From positions 1 to 56,996 of the forward strand of contig CAJOMV010000009.1 of the NCBI GenBank assembly GCA_905235805.1: a stretch of DNA of 56,996 nt, in the 5' to 3' direction. Position numbers and translations under genes: made by a program. The stretch is from an uncultured Ruminiclostridium sp. (GTDB taxonomy: Bacteria; Bacillota; Clostridia; Oscillospirales; Ruminococcaceae). Below the pieces are notes generated by a model. It was not told where the DNA came from, searched no databases, and was given only the letters and a program-made list of their open reading frames with translations. Shown piece after piece: positions 1-8,790 of the stretch; the stretch's first letter is position 1; each line of letters begins with the position of its first letter.

Positions 1-195
1 AAAAAACGCGCACGACGCGCGTATAAAAAGCGACAACAAAACGATTGCGCGCATTCAAAGGCGGGCTCCAAAGAGTAAATGAGGTTCCCTCCCTCTCCCC
101 CGGACCCCTACTCCCTCTCTCCCACCCTCCTGAAAGAGCAATTGCTCCGCGTGCACTTGAATGTTGTCTGCGCCTGACGATAGAAAAGAATACAG

Positions 196-232
196 AAAAG
201 CCTGTCATTTCAGCACGAAATGACAGGCTTTT
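196..232. repeat. Perfect 15-bp stem hairpin (CCTGTCATTT family)
   Basis: Arms 196-210 and 218-232 are perfect complements (AAAAGCCTGTCATTT) around a 7-nt loop. A near-identical hairpin with the same loop type occurs at 20294-20330, where it can act as a terminator. Here no gene lies directly upstream, so it looks like a carried module of repeat copy A. Confidence 0.7.
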
Positions 233-331
233 GCAGTCTTATCTTTCAAAAGGCGCACTGTCTTTCCCCGCTGCATGGCGAAGCAATTAAGTTTAGGGTC
301 AAGCCCTTTTCAAAGGGCTTGCCGCCGGAGG

Positions 332-434
332 CACTCGAGCGAAGCGTCCACTCGAGCGAAGCGACCCACTCGAGCGAAGCGACCCACTCGAGCGAAGCGC
401 CCACTCGAGCGAAGCGTCCACTCGAGCGCAAGCG
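332..434 (+). repeat. Tandem repeat of a 17-18 bp CTCGAG unit (six copies)
   Basis: Six head-to-tail units of the form CACTCGAGCGAAGCG plus 2-3 variable bases; the last unit reads CTCGAGCGCAAGCG. Single or paired units of this type close the other repeat copies at 3.9, 39.3-39.7 and 48.4-48.6 kb, so the tandem array is a local expansion of a dispersed module. Confidence 0.85.
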
Positions 435-536
435 ATTAATGTCGATTTATGCGGTGCAATTGTTAGCGCGGTGACAGGAAGTGACAGAAAATGCGGGGAA
501 AAAGTGGTATATTTGAAGAAACGGGGGTACATGAAA

Positions 537-872
537 ATGTCTGTTGAATTTGAATACGGCAAAAGCTGTCTGACAGCGATACTGAAAGGCGAGATAGACC
601 ACCACTCGGCGGCGGAGATACGGATAATGACGGACGGGGAGCTCGGGCGGACGATGCCGGGAACTCTCATCTTCGATATGCGCGGGGTGACCTTTATGGA
701 CAGCTCGGGAGTGGGACTGGTGCTGGGGAGGCTCCGGGAAATGCAGCCGTGGGGCGGCAAGGTGAAGATAAGCGAGCCGTCGGAGCGCGCGGAGAAGATA
801 CTGCGGCTCTCGGGGCTGGGGAACCTTATTATGAAGAAAGCGGGGACGGTACGCAATGCGGGAAGTAAATAA
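537..872 (+). CDS. spoIIAA: Anti-sigma-F factor antagonist SpoIIAA
   Basis: STAS-domain protein of 111 aa. In its dephosphorylated form SpoIIAA binds SpoIIAB and so releases sigma-F in the forespore; SpoIIAB inactivates it by phosphorylating a serine. The motif FMDSSGVG (about residues 53-60) carries the expected serine pair, and GEIDHHSA near residue 20 is typical of the family. The ATG at 537 has GGGGG nine bases upstream; an ATG at 531 is too close to that site. It is first in a three-gene operon and its end overlaps spoIIAB by 17 bases. The operon is normally switched on by sigma-H, but I could not identify a convincing sigma-H promoter in the repeat-rich upstream region. Confidence 0.93.
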   Translation: MSVEFEYGKSCLTAILKGEIDHHSAAEIRIMTDGELGRTMPGTLIFDMRGVTFMDSSGVGLVLGRLREMQPWGGKVKISEPSERAEKILRLSGLGNLIMKKAGTVRNAGSK

Positions 873-1293
873 CTACATGAAAATGACGATAGCGGGGTAC
901 TCGAGGAACGAGAGCCTAGCGAGAATGTGCGCGGCGGCGTTCGTGGCACAGCTCGACCCCACCGTGGAGGAGGTGAGCGACATAAAAGCCGCGGTATCCG
1001 AGGCGGTGACGAACTGCATCGTCCACGGATACCGCGATACCATTGGCGACATAGATATCCGCATGAAGATACTTGACGGCGATACCGTGTACATAAAAAT
1101 ATCCGACAAGGGCGCGGGGATAGAGGATATCGCGCAGGCAATGCAGCCCATGTTCACCACCTCGCCCGATGGCGAGCGCGCGGGACTTGGGTTTGCTGTA
1201 ATGCAGAGCTTCACGGATTCTCTGAAAGTAAAAAGTACCCCGGGAAGGGGTACGAGCGTCACTATGCTGAAAAGGCTTGACCGCAGGGGATAA
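856..1293 (+). CDS. spoIIAB: Anti-sigma-F factor / serine kinase SpoIIAB
   Basis: GHKL-fold kinase of 145 aa that holds sigma-F inactive and phosphorylates SpoIIAA. The N-box VSEAVTNCIVHGY is clear, followed by the ATP-lid motifs DKGAGI and GERAGLGFAVM. The stretch LDPTVEEVSDIK also matches the family. The upstream ATG at 856 is preferred over the one at 877 because family members keep an Asn and a Met-Lys pair just before the conserved SRNES block. The start lies inside spoIIAA and the stop is one base before the sigF start, indicating translational coupling of all three genes. Confidence 0.93.
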   Translation: MREVNNYMKMTIAGYSRNESLARMCAAAFVAQLDPTVEEVSDIKAAVSEAVTNCIVHGYRDTIGDIDIRMKILDGDTVYIKISDKGAGIEDIAQAMQPMFTTSPDGERAGLGFAVMQSFTDSLKVKSTPGRGTSVTMLKRLDRRG

Positions 1294-1294
1294 A

Positions 1295-1945
1295 ATGGAC
1301 AGATTGACCGACGAATTCGCCGAACAGAATATGGGGCTGGTGCACGCCCTCGCGAACCGCTTCCGCGGTCGCGGCATCGAGTACGAGGAGCTCGTCTCCG
1401 CGGGGTGCATGGGGCTGGTCAAAGCAGCGAGAGGCTTTGACGAAAGCAGGGGACTCTGCTTCTCCACCTATGCCGTGCCGGTCATTCTCGGTGAAATAAA
1501 GCGGCTGTTCCGTGACGGCGGTACTGTAAAGGTGAGCAGGACGATAAAGGAGCTCTCCCTTAAAATAACGGCTTACCGTGAGAAGTGCTCTATCGACGGA
1601 AGAAGTCCCACCATTGAGGAGATAGCGGACGCGCTGGGGGAGAGCGCCGAGAGCGTTGCCGAGGCTGTTGCGGCCTCCCGTCCCGCGCTCTCCCTCACGT
1701 CCGCTGACGAGGAGGGAGGGGAGTTCGATATCCCCGTCGAGCCGCCGCAGCTCAAGGCAACGGAGCTCATAGCGCTCGGACAGTGTCTGGACAGCCTCGG
1801 CGCGAATGACCGCAGGCTGATATACCTGCGCTACACCCTTGAGAAAACGCAGTCCGAGACCGGCAGACTGCTCGGAATGACGCAGGTGCAGGTCTCGCGG
1901 AGGGAAAAGAAGATACTCGACGAGCTGCGCGCTATGCTGGTATAG
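1295..1945 (+). CDS. sigF: RNA polymerase sigma-F factor (forespore)
   Basis: Sigma-70 family factor of 216 aa that directs the first forespore-specific transcription. Region 2 is seen in LVHALANRFRGRG, then EELVSAGCMGLVKAA and FSTYAVPVILGEIKR. Region 3 follows around residues 75-130, and region 4 (DRRLIYLRYTLEKTQSETG, MTQVQVSRREKKIL) is at the C-terminus. The ATG is preceded by CAGGGGAT and directly follows the spoIIAB stop. The stop codon ends at 1945 and the convergent trpA stop begins at 1946, so there is no room for a terminator between the two operons. Confidence 0.94.
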   Translation: MDRLTDEFAEQNMGLVHALANRFRGRGIEYEELVSAGCMGLVKAARGFDESRGLCFSTYAVPVILGEIKRLFRDGGTVKVSRTIKELSLKITAYREKCSIDGRSPTIEEIADALGESAESVAEAVAASRPALSLTSADEEGGEFDIPVEPPQLKATELIALGQCLDSLGANDRRLIYLRYTLEKTQSETGRLLGMTQVQVSRREKKILDELRAMLV

Positions 1946-2716
1946 TTACTTCAGCGCCGCGGTCATCTGTCCGACATACTCGCCGATATGCGGCGCCGCG
2001 TCCTTACCGTACTTCGCTGCAAGCTTCACGATAGCGGAGCCTACAATAGCGCCGTCCGACAATGCTGCCATTTTAGCAGCCTGCTCGGGAGTAGATATGC
2101 CGAAGCCTATCGCGCAGGGTGTTTTTGTGTGCTTGCGCACAGCGGCGGTTATCGCGGCAATATCGGTCTTTATCTCGCTGCGCACGCCGGTAACGCCGAG
2201 GCTGGACACGATGTAGATGAAGCCCTCGGCTTCCTTTGCTATCATCTCGATGCGCTGTTCGGAGGTGGGGGCTATCATGGAGATGAAGTCTATGTTGTGA
2301 GCCCTGCAGGCGGGAGCGAAATCCTCCTTTTCCTCAAAGGGAACGTCCGGGAGGATAATGCCGTCGATGCCGACCTCCTCGCATTTGGTGAGGAATTTTT
2401 CGGTGCCGTAGGAGAACACCACATTCGCATAGGTCATGAACACGAACGGGGTCCTGATGTCCTTGCGGAGCTCCTTCACAAAATCGAATATCTTGTCGGT
2501 GGTGACCCCGCCGCTTAAAGCGCGGATATTGGCTTCCTGTATAACGGGACCCTCCGCCGTCGGGTCGGAGAACGGTATGCCGAGCTCTATGAGCGACGCG
2601 CCGTTCTTCACCATTTCGCGGACGATATTGCCCGTAGTTTCGAGGTCGGGGTCGCCGCAGGTTATGAACGGTATGAATGCCTTGCCGTTCTCAAATGCCT
2701 TTGCTATATTACTCAT
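1946..2716 (-). CDS. trpA: Tryptophan synthase alpha subunit
   Basis: TIM-barrel subunit of 256 aa that cleaves indole-3-glycerol phosphate to indole and glyceraldehyde-3-phosphate, passing indole to TrpB through a tunnel. The motif [16 protein letters not shown] carries the catalytic Glu and Asp, and the phosphate-binding GFGIS and GAIVGSAIV segments are present. It is last in the trp operon, overlaps trpB by 8 bases and is preceded by a GAGGGGAG ribosome site. Its stop codon abuts the sigF stop. Confidence 0.96.
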   Translation of the reverse strand: MSNIAKAFENGKAFIPFITCGDPDLETTGNIVREMVKNGASLIELGIPFSDPTAEGPVIQEANIRALSGGVTTDKIFDFVKELRKDIRTPFVFMTYANVVFSYGTEKFLTKCEEVGIDGIILPDVPFEEKEDFAPACRAHNIDFISMIAPTSEQRIEMIAKEAEGFIYIVSSLGVTGVRSEIKTDIAAITAAVRKHTKTPCAIGFGISTPEQAAKMAALSDGAIVGSAIVKLAAKYGKDAAPHIGEYVGQMTAALK

Positions 2717-3893
2717 AGATATTCTCCCCTCTGTATCTTGCGATAGCGGCGCAGTCCTTGTCGCCGCGTCCGGATATCGTGATGACGATTATCTTGTCCC
2801 TGTCCATTTCCGGAGCGATCTTGATAGCGTGAGCCACAGCGTGGGCGGACTCTATCGCGGGGATTATGCCCTCGGTCTTTGCGAGGAACTCGAAGGCATT
2901 CACCGCCTCGTCGTCCGTCACTGCCACATACTCCGCCCTGCCGATGTCGTGCAGGTACGCGTGCTCGGGACCTATGCCCGGGTAGTCGAGCCCCGCGGAT
3001 ATCGAGTAAACCGGGGCTATCTGTCCGTATTCGTCCTGGCAGAAGTAGGATTTCATACCGTGGAAGATACCGAGCCTGCCGGTGTTTATGGTAGCCGCAG
3101 TCTCGAAGGTGTCTATGCCGCGCCCTGCCGCCTCGCAGCCGATAAGCCGCACGGACTTGTCCTCAATGAAGTGGTAGAAGGAGCCGATAGCGTTCGAGCC
3201 GCCGCCGACACACGCCATTACCGCGTCGGGAAGTCTCCCTTCTTTTTCAAGTATCTGCTGCTTTATCTCCTTCGAGATGACAGCCTGAAAGTCACGCACG
3301 ATAGTCGGGAACGGGTGGGGACCCATTACCGAGCCGAGGCAGTAGTGGGTGTCAGCGATACGGCTCGTCCACTCACGCATAGCCTCCGACACCGCGTCCT
3401 TCAATGTCGCCGTGCCGGTAGTCACCGGAATGACCTCCGACCCGAGCAGCTTCATGCGGTAAACATTGAGCGCCTGGCGCTTTGTGTCCTCCTCGCCCAT
3501 GAATACCACACACTCCATACCCATAAGAGCTGCCGCCGTGGCGGTGGCAACACCGTGCTGACCCGCTCCCGTTTCCGCGATGAGGCGGGTCTTTCCCATT
3601 TTCTTGGCAAGGAGCGCCTGTCCGAGCACGTTGTTTATTTTGTGCGCGCCGGTATGGTTCAAGTCCTCGCGCTTCAGATATATCTTCGCTCCGCCGAGCT
3701 TCTCGGTGAGCTTCTCCGCATAGTACAGCCGCGACGGTCTGCCCGCGTAGTCGTTGAACAGCGCTGTCAGCTCCGCGTTGAACTGCGGGTCGTCCTTGCA
3801 GCGGTTGTAGGCTTCCTCAAGCTCTATCACCGCGTTCATCAGTGTTTCGGGGATATATTGCCCCCCGTGTATTCCAAATCTTCCGTTGCTCAT
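2709..3893 (-). CDS. trpB: Tryptophan synthase beta subunit
   Basis: PLP enzyme of 394 aa (usual length) that condenses indole and L-serine to tryptophan. The PLP-binding lysine is K85 in HTGAHKINN; the phosphate-binding glycine loop [10 protein letters not shown] and the ETGAGQHG motif are present. The ATG has AAGGAAA upstream. Between its start and the preceding gene trpF lies a 226-base gap filled by repeat copy B, the largest interruption in this operon. Confidence 0.97.
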   Translation of the reverse strand: MSNGRFGIHGGQYIPETLMNAVIELEEAYNRCKDDPQFNAELTALFNDYAGRPSRLYYAEKLTEKLGGAKIYLKREDLNHTGAHKINNVLGQALLAKKMGKTRLIAETGAGQHGVATATAAALMGMECVVFMGEEDTKRQALNVYRMKLLGSEVIPVTTGTATLKDAVSEAMREWTSRIADTHYCLGSVMGPHPFPTIVRDFQAVISKEIKQQILEKEGRLPDAVMACVGGGSNAIGSFYHFIEDKSVRLIGCEAAGRGIDTFETAATINTGRLGIFHGMKSYFCQDEYGQIAPVYSISAGLDYPGIGPEHAYLHDIGRAEYVAVTDDEAVNAFEFLAKTEGIIPAIESAHAVAHAIKIAPEMDRDKIIVITISGRGDKDCAAIARYRGENIYE

Positions 3894-3920
3894 TTCGTAG
3901 TTTCCTTTCTTAGACTCTGC

Positions 3921-4106
3921 AACAGCGCTTACGCTTGAGTGGGTCGCTGGCGCTCGAGTGCCTCCGGCGGCATCTGTCGGTCAGCCCCTCTGGCTCCTTC
4001 GTCGCCACCTCCCCAGCGGGGAGACCACCCTTTAAAAAGGGCTTGAGCCTAAACTTAATACGCTTCGCCTTGCAAAGGAGTTAGGTAGTGCGCTTTTTTA
4101 TAGGTA
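3921..4106 (-). repeat. Mosaic intergenic repeat, copy B (inside the trp operon)
   Basis: Read on the minus strand this shares the GCGCACT...TTAAGTTTAGG stretch and AAGCCCTTTTTAAAGGG with copy A, then GCCGCCGGAGGCACTCGAGCG and a decayed second CTCGAG-type unit. A 56-bp GC-rich stretch (3972-4027), with a CCCCGCTGGGG palindrome, separates the hairpin half from the GCCGCCGG half. That stretch is not present in copies A, C or D, so it looks like a secondary insertion. It sits between trpF and trpB. Confidence 0.75.
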
Positions 4107-4118
4107 AGTGCAAACCGC

Positions 4119-4727
4119 TTAAAATATCCCCGCACTGCGTACTGCTTCAATAAATTTTCTGATCTTTTCGGGGTCTTTCTTCCCGTCAGTCTCGACACCC
4201 GAGCTGACATCGACACCGTATGGACAATACCTCGCGACCGCCGCCCCGACATTATCCGGGTCAAGCCCTCCCGCAAGATAGTACAGCCGGTCAACGTCCT
4301 CGAGATTGTCCCAGTCAAAGCTCTCGCCGGTGCCGCGCCCGTTGTCGAGCAGCAGCATATCCGCCGGGGAGTGCATTGCCGGACCTATGTCCGCCGCGCT
4401 CTTCACGGTGAATGCCTTGATGACGGGCAGCTTTATATCCGCTTTTATCTGTTCTGTCACCTCGGGAGTCTCGTTTCCGTGGAGCTGTATAACATCGATA
4501 GCTCCCGATGCGGCTATTTCCGCTATCTTTTCCGGGCTCTCGTCCACGAATACTCCGACAGTCTTTATGCGCCTGTCGAGCTTTTCCCGGAATTTCAGCG
4601 CGGTCTCCGGCGTGATGTACCGGCGGCTCTTCTCCCAAAATATGAACCCCGCCAGATCCGGCAGCAGCTCATTCAGTACCTCGCAGTCCTCCTCGCGCAT
4701 TATCCCGCATATCTTTATCTTTGTCAT
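4119..4727 (-). CDS. trpF: Phosphoribosylanthranilate isomerase
   Basis: TIM-barrel enzyme of 202 aa catalysing the Amadori rearrangement of phosphoribosylanthranilate. The N-terminal KIKICGIM motif carries the catalytic Cys, and GVDVSSGVET near the C-terminus carries the catalytic Asp and the phosphate-binding glycines. LAGFIFWEKSRRY is also family-typical. It overlaps trpC by 4 bases (ATGA type), so the two are translationally coupled. Confidence 0.96.
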   Translation of the reverse strand: MTKIKICGIMREEDCEVLNELLPDLAGFIFWEKSRRYITPETALKFREKLDRRIKTVGVFVDESPEKIAEIAASGAIDVIQLHGNETPEVTEQIKADIKLPVIKAFTVKSAADIGPAMHSPADMLLLDNGRGTGESFDWDNLEDVDRLYYLAGGLDPDNVGAAVARYCPYGVDVSSGVETDGKKDPEKIRKFIEAVRSAGIF

Positions 4728-5512
4728 AGCTTCTTTCCTTTCAGCTCCGCCAGCATTGCCGCCTTGTCCGGCGCTCTCATGAGGGTCTCGCCCACCAGCA
4801 CCGCGTCAACTCCCGCTTTTCGGAGCGTGCGGATATCCCCGGCGGTCTTTATGCCGCTCTCCGCGACGAACACCCTGTCCGCGGGAACAAGCTCACGGAG
4901 CGTTACGGCGTTGTCGGTGCTCACCGAGAAGTCTTTGAGGTTCCGGTTGTTCACGCCTATAACCCGCGCTCCCGCGGCGAGCGCCGTGCGCACCTCCGCC
5001 GCGTCGTGCGCTTCCACCAGCGCCGACAGCCCGAGCGTGTCGCATATCCCGATGTACTCCGCGAGCCTGTCCGCGCCCAGCAGCGAGCATATCAGCAGCA
5101 CCGCCGACGCTCCCAGCGTCCTCGCCTCGTATATCATATATTCGTCCACCGTGAAATCCTTGCGTATGCACGGCGTTTTCACCGTTCCCGCTATCTCGCG
5201 GAGGTACTCCGTGCTCCCGAGGAAATACTCCGGCTCGGTCAGCACGCTTATGCAGTCCGCGCCCGCCGCTTCGTAGTCCCTCGCTATATCGAGATAGGGG
5301 AATTTCTCCGCGATAATTCCCTTCGAGGGGGAAGCCTTCTTGCATTCGCAGATAAACGTTATGTCGTCCTTTTTCAGCGCCTTCTCGAACAGGAAACCGC
5401 CCTTCGGCATTCCGAGAGCCTTTTCCTTCATTTCCTCCGCCGTGACTTTCTCCTTCGCTCGTGCCACTCTCGCGCGGGTGCTTTCCGCTATTCTTTCAAG
5501 TATATTCTCCAT
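4724..5512 (-). CDS. trpC: Indole-3-glycerol phosphate synthase
   Basis: TIM-barrel enzyme of 262 aa forming indole-3-glycerol phosphate. The motif ICECKKASPSKG carries the catalytic Lys; ISVLTEPEYFLGS, RKDFTVDEYMIYE, GVNNRNLKDF and VGETLM follow in the expected order. I place the start at 5512 (MENILERI), which gives the usual family length. The frame is open to 5590, but those residues overlap the hairpin cluster and look non-coding. No strong ribosome site is seen before 5512. Confidence 0.94.
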   Translation of the reverse strand: MENILERIAESTRARVARAKEKVTAEEMKEKALGMPKGGFLFEKALKKDDITFICECKKASPSKGIIAEKFPYLDIARDYEAAGADCISVLTEPEYFLGSTEYLREIAGTVKTPCIRKDFTVDEYMIYEARTLGASAVLLICSLLGADRLAEYIGICDTLGLSALVEAHDAAEVRTALAAGARVIGVNNRNLKDFSVSTDNAVTLRELVPADRVFVAESGIKTAGDIRTLRKAGVDAVLVGETLMRAPDKAAMLAELKGKKL

Positions 5513-5523
5513 AATTATGATCT

Positions 5524-5635
5524 GCACCCGTAAGGGTGCGTACTCTTTCACTTTGATGCGGTTTTGCGCAGCAAAACCTGGTTGCTCCAAACAGGAGCAT
5601 CGAAGTGTAAGTTTGAAAATCTCTGATTTTCAAAC
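5524..5635 (-). promoter_or_regulatory. Hairpin cluster between trpD and trpC
   Basis: Nearly the whole trpD-trpC gap is inverted repeats. They are: GCACCC/GGGTGC (5524-5539); an outer stem 5547-5559 with 5597-5610; an inner perfect hairpin GGTTTTGC/GCAAAACC (5560-5578); TGCTCC/GGAGCA (5583-5599), which competes with the outer stem for bases 5597-5599; and GTTTGAAAAT/ATTTTCAAAC (5611-5635). None is followed by a clear T-run on the minus strand, so ordinary termination is not obvious. An RNA processing or stability element is an inference. Confidence 0.6.
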
Positions 5636-5639
5636 TCAA

Positions 5640-6659
5640 TTATTGATTGGATATCTCCACAAACTTGTTCAGCACTTCCATAGCCTTGCCGCTGTCTATC
5701 ATCTCGGCTGCCTTCGCTACGCCGTCCGCGAAGCTGTCCGCCTTGCCGCCGACGTAGATAGCCGCGCCCGCGTTGAGCAGTACGGCGTTACGCTTGCAGC
5801 CCTTGTCCTCGCCGGAGAGGACAGCCTTTGTGATCGCCGCGTTCTCCGCGGGGGTACCGCCGACCAGCTCCGACTTATCGCACTGTGCGAAGCCGAAATC
5901 CTCCGGCTTTACGGTGTAGGTCTTGTACCAGCCGTCGCGGAACTCGCAGACCTTTGTGGGGGAGCTCATGGAGATCTCGTCGAGCTTGTCGGTGCCGTAG
6001 ACTACCATGCCGCGCTTCATTCCGAGGGTCGTGAGCACCTGCGCTATCGGCTCCACAAGGTATTCGTCATACACGCCGAGCACCGCGAACTGCGGGCTTG
6101 CCGGGTTCGTGAGCGGTCCTAAGATATTGAACACCGTCCGCACGCCCAGCTCCTTTCTTATCGCGCCCACATACTTCATCGAGGTGTGGTATTTCTGCGC
6201 GAAGAAGAAGCATATCCCCACCTTATCGAGCAGCTCTCTGCACTTGTCGGGAGAGAGGTCGATGTTCACGCCGAGGGCTTCGAGGCAGTCCGCCGCGCCG
6301 CACTTCGAGGACGCAGCGCGGTTGCCGTGCTTTGCGACCTTCACGCCCGCCGCCGCTATGACCATAGCCGAGGTCGTGGAGATATTGAAGCTGCTCGCAT
6401 TGTCGCCGCCGGTGCCTACTATCTCGAGTACATCGAAATCGTGCTCTACCTTTGTCGCGTGGTCTCTCATAGCCGCCGCGCAGCCGGATATCTCGTCTAT
6501 CGTCTCCGCTTTGGCGCTCTTTGTGGAGAGTGCCGCGAGGAATGCCGCATTCTGTGTCGGCGTAGTCTCGCCGTTCATTATCTCGTTCATTACCGCGTAC
6601 GCTTCATCGTATGTGAGATCCTGCTTCTGTACTATCTTTACTATTGCTTCTTTGATCAT
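5640..6659 (-). CDS. trpD: Anthranilate phosphoribosyltransferase
   Basis: Enzyme of 339 aa transferring the phosphoribosyl group from PRPP to anthranilate. The PRPP-binding [15 protein letters not shown] motif is intact, followed by [21 protein letters not shown] and the LGPLTNPA segment. The N-terminal helical domain ([17 protein letters not shown]) is typical. The ATG at 6659 has a perfect AGGAGG site. It is not fused to trpG in this organism. Confidence 0.97.
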   Translation of the reverse strand: MIKEAIVKIVQKQDLTYDEAYAVMNEIMNGETTPTQNAAFLAALSTKSAKAETIDEISGCAAAMRDHATKVEHDFDVLEIVGTGGDNASSFNISTTSAMVIAAAGVKVAKHGNRAASSKCGAADCLEALGVNIDLSPDKCRELLDKVGICFFFAQKYHTSMKYVGAIRKELGVRTVFNILGPLTNPASPQFAVLGVYDEYLVEPIAQVLTTLGMKRGMVVYGTDKLDEISMSSPTKVCEFRDGWYKTYTVKPEDFGFAQCDKSELVGGTPAENAAITKAVLSGEDKGCKRNAVLLNAGAAIYVGGKADSFADGVAKAAEMIDSGKAMEVLNKFVEISNQ

Positions 6660-6701
6660 GGTTTTATCCTCCTGAATTGAAATGTATTTGTTTAGTCAGA
6701 C

Positions 6702-7268
6702 CTATTGCTTTATAAAATTCCGTAACATTTGCTTCCCGTCCGGTGTCATTATAGACTCGGGGTGGAACTGCACGCCGAATATCGGATATTCGCGGTGCGT
6801 TACCGCCATGACCTCGCCGTCGGCTGTGCGGGCTGTGACCCGCAGGCACTCGGGGAGGGTGGTCTCGTCTGCCGCGAGGGAATGGTATCTTGCTACCGGC
6901 GCCCGCTCGGGGAGCCCCGCGAAGAGCGGACACGTCCTGTCGAAGGTCACCTCGGACTGCTTGCCGTGCATGAGCTGCTTGGCATAGGTTATCGCGGCGC
7001 CGAACGCCGCGCATATCGCCTGATGACCGAGGCACACGCCGAGGGTCGGGATAGTCTTACCCGCCTTCTGTATCGTCTCTATGATATTGCCGGCGTTCTC
7101 GGGTCTGCCGGGACCGGGGGAAATGATTATCCGCGAGGGGGTGAGTGCCGTTATCTCGTCCGCGGTCATCGCGTCGTTGCGTATCACCCTGATATCCGGC
7201 TCTATCTCGCCGATATACTGATACAGATTGTAGGAAAAGCTGTCGTAATTGTCTATCAGCAGTATCAT
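6702..7268 (-). CDS. trpG: Anthranilate synthase component II (glutamine amidotransferase)
   Basis: Class I glutamine amidotransferase of 188 aa supplying ammonia to TrpE. The nucleophile elbow GVCLGHQAI contains the catalytic Cys, and GVQFHPESI carries the His-Glu pair. PGPGRPENAG forms the oxyanion region. Its start overlaps the trpE stop by 4 bases. The family also serves PabA, but the trp operon position makes TrpG the natural reading; dual use in folate synthesis cannot be excluded. Confidence 0.95.
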   Translation of the reverse strand: MILLIDNYDSFSYNLYQYIGEIEPDIRVIRNDAMTADEITALTPSRIIISPGPGRPENAGNIIETIQKAGKTIPTLGVCLGHQAICAAFGAAITYAKQLMHGKQSEVTFDRTCPLFAGLPERAPVARYHSLAADETTLPECLRVTARTADGEVMAVTHREYPIFGVQFHPESIMTPDGKQMLRNFIKQ

Positions 7269-8737
7269 TCTTCGAGCTCACCTGCCTTTTCGAGCGCGTT
7301 TATGACGGCTTTCGCCTTGTTTATGCACTCCTGATATTCCTTCTCGGGAACGGAGTCCGCGACTATTCCCGCGCCGCTGCGGACGAACACCTTGCCGTTC
7401 TTCTTGTATGCAATTCTGATAGCTATGCAGGTATCGAGGTCGCCGTTGAATGCCGCGTAGCCTATCGCGCCGCCGTATATGCCGCGCTTGTTGTTCTCAA
7501 GCTCGTTTATGAGGCGGCACGCTCTGATTTTCGGAGCGCCGGAGAGCGTTCCCGCGGGGAGCACCGCGTTGACGGCATCGAGAGCGTCCTTGTCCTCACG
7601 GATAATGCCCCGCACCGTCGAGCCGATGTGCATTACATGGGAGAAGCGCTCTATCGAGTGGAGCTTCTCCACCTCCACAGTGCCGAATTTGCTGATCTTT
7701 CCGAGGTCGTTGCGCCCGAGGTCTACCAGCATATTATGCTCCGCAAGCTCCTTCTCGTCCGACAGGAGGTCGGCTTCGAGAGCCGCGTCCTCCTCCGGTG
7801 TTTTCCCGCGGGGACGTGTTCCCGCGAGCGGGAAGGTGTGCAGAACGCCGTTCTCGAGCTTCACCAGCGTCTCGGGAGAGGCTCCCGCCACCTCCACGTC
7901 CGTACCGGAGAAGTAGAACATATACGGCGACGGGTTTATCGTACGGAGCATTCTGTACGTTCCGAGAAGACTTCCCTCGAACGGCGCCGAGAGCCTGTTC
8001 GACAGAACTATCTGGAAGATGTCCCCCTCCTTGATATAGTGCTTCGCCTTCTCCACCATTTCGCAGTAGGCTTCCTTGCCGAAGAGCGGAGTGACCTCGC
8101 CGGTGAGTCTGCCCGCCGGCTCGCGCTTGCGCTCGCCGTGGTCCAGCAGGTCTATCATATTCGTTATTTCCCGTTTTGCGCGGTTATATTCGATCTCGAT
8201 GTCATCGTCAAGTCTGATGTTTGCTATCAGTATTATCTTGTGCAGATAATTGTCGAAGGCTATCACCTTATCGAACAGCATCAGGTCAACGTCCTTGAAA
8301 TGCTCGCTGTCGTCGGTGTCCACCCTGATGGACGGCTCGCTGTAATTGAGGAAATCGTAGGAGAAGTAGCCCACCAGCCCGCCTGTGAATGCCGGCAAGC
8401 CCTCTATCTTCGGGCTTCTGTATTTCCCGAGCAGGTCGCGGAGCACCGCCGTCGGGTCGGCTCCGCTTATCTTCACGTCCCCCACGTTCATTTCCCCGTC
8501 AACGCAGGTGATGTCGGTCTTGGGGTCATAGCCGAGGAAGGTGTAGCGCCCCCATGTAGCGCTCTCCGACGCGGACTCGAGCATATAGCAGTGTGTGGAG
8601 ACGTTTTTCAGTATGCTGAGCACTCTCAGTGGGGTGAACATATCCGAAAGTATCTCGCAGCTTACCGGGAGAATGTCGTATTTTCCCTCGTCCGCGTACT
8701 TGCGGACCGTTTCGATGTCGGGTGAAAATGTGTACAT
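7265..8737 (-). CDS. trpE: Anthranilate synthase component I
   Basis: Chorismate-utilising enzyme of 490 aa forming anthranilate. The N-terminal MLESAS segment matches the LLES motif of the tryptophan feedback site. The C-terminal catalytic half shows GDIFQIVLSNR, ASPETLVKL, LAGTRPRGKTPEED, LVDLGRNDLG and PAGTLSGAPKIRA. It is first in the operon and has an AAAGGCGG site. Expression is expected to be controlled by the T-box leader upstream and activity by tryptophan inhibition. Confidence 0.96.
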   Translation of the reverse strand: MYTFSPDIETVRKYADEGKYDILPVSCEILSDMFTPLRVLSILKNVSTHCYMLESASESATWGRYTFLGYDPKTDITCVDGEMNVGDVKISGADPTAVLRDLLGKYRSPKIEGLPAFTGGLVGYFSYDFLNYSEPSIRVDTDDSEHFKDVDLMLFDKVIAFDNYLHKIILIANIRLDDDIEIEYNRAKREITNMIDLLDHGERKREPAGRLTGEVTPLFGKEAYCEMVEKAKHYIKEGDIFQIVLSNRLSAPFEGSLLGTYRMLRTINPSPYMFYFSGTDVEVAGASPETLVKLENGVLHTFPLAGTRPRGKTPEEDAALEADLLSDEKELAEHNMLVDLGRNDLGKISKFGTVEVEKLHSIERFSHVMHIGSTVRGIIREDKDALDAVNAVLPAGTLSGAPKIRACRLINELENNKRGIYGGAIGYAAFNGDLDTCIAIRIAYKKNGKVFVRSGAGIVADSVPEKEYQECINKAKAVINALEKAGELEE

Positions 8738-8790
8738 CTTTTTACCGCCTTTCTGTTACATATTATGCTTGTGCGGGAAAGGCTTTATGT

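Larger units (their letters stand above)
46..434 (+). repeat. Mosaic intergenic repeat, copy A
   Basis: Non-coding block before the sigF operon, built of modules that recur elsewhere in the window. They are: a GCGCGCATTCAAAGGCGGG stretch and a pyrimidine-rich tract (47-132); the AGAGCAATTGCT box (about 135-146); a perfect hairpin (196-232); a GCGCACT...TTAAGTTTAGG stretch (253-297); the hairpin AAGCCCTTTTCAAAGGGCTT (301-320); GCCGCCGGAGGC (321-332); and a tandem CTCGAG repeat. Copies B (3.9 kb), C (39.3 kb), D (48.4 kb) and E (20.2 kb) share different subsets. It contains short open frames, but they encode low-complexity peptides and are probably not genes. Bases 1-45 and 435-536 show no recognisable feature. 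Confidence 0.75.

Noticed and set aside
332-434. A CRISPR array
   Set aside because: The 17-18 bp units are directly contiguous, without unique spacers, and no cas genes are near.
45-474. Open frames encoding SSEATHSSEATHSSEA-type peptides before the sigF operon
   Set aside because: They follow directly from the CTCGAG tandem repeat and mosaic repeat; no ribosome site or recognisable protein, and the same DNA occurs in non-coding repeat copies.
5513-5590. TrpC starting at 5590 with 26 extra residues
   Set aside because: The extra residues fall in the hairpin cluster and exceed the usual family length; no better ribosome site supports them.
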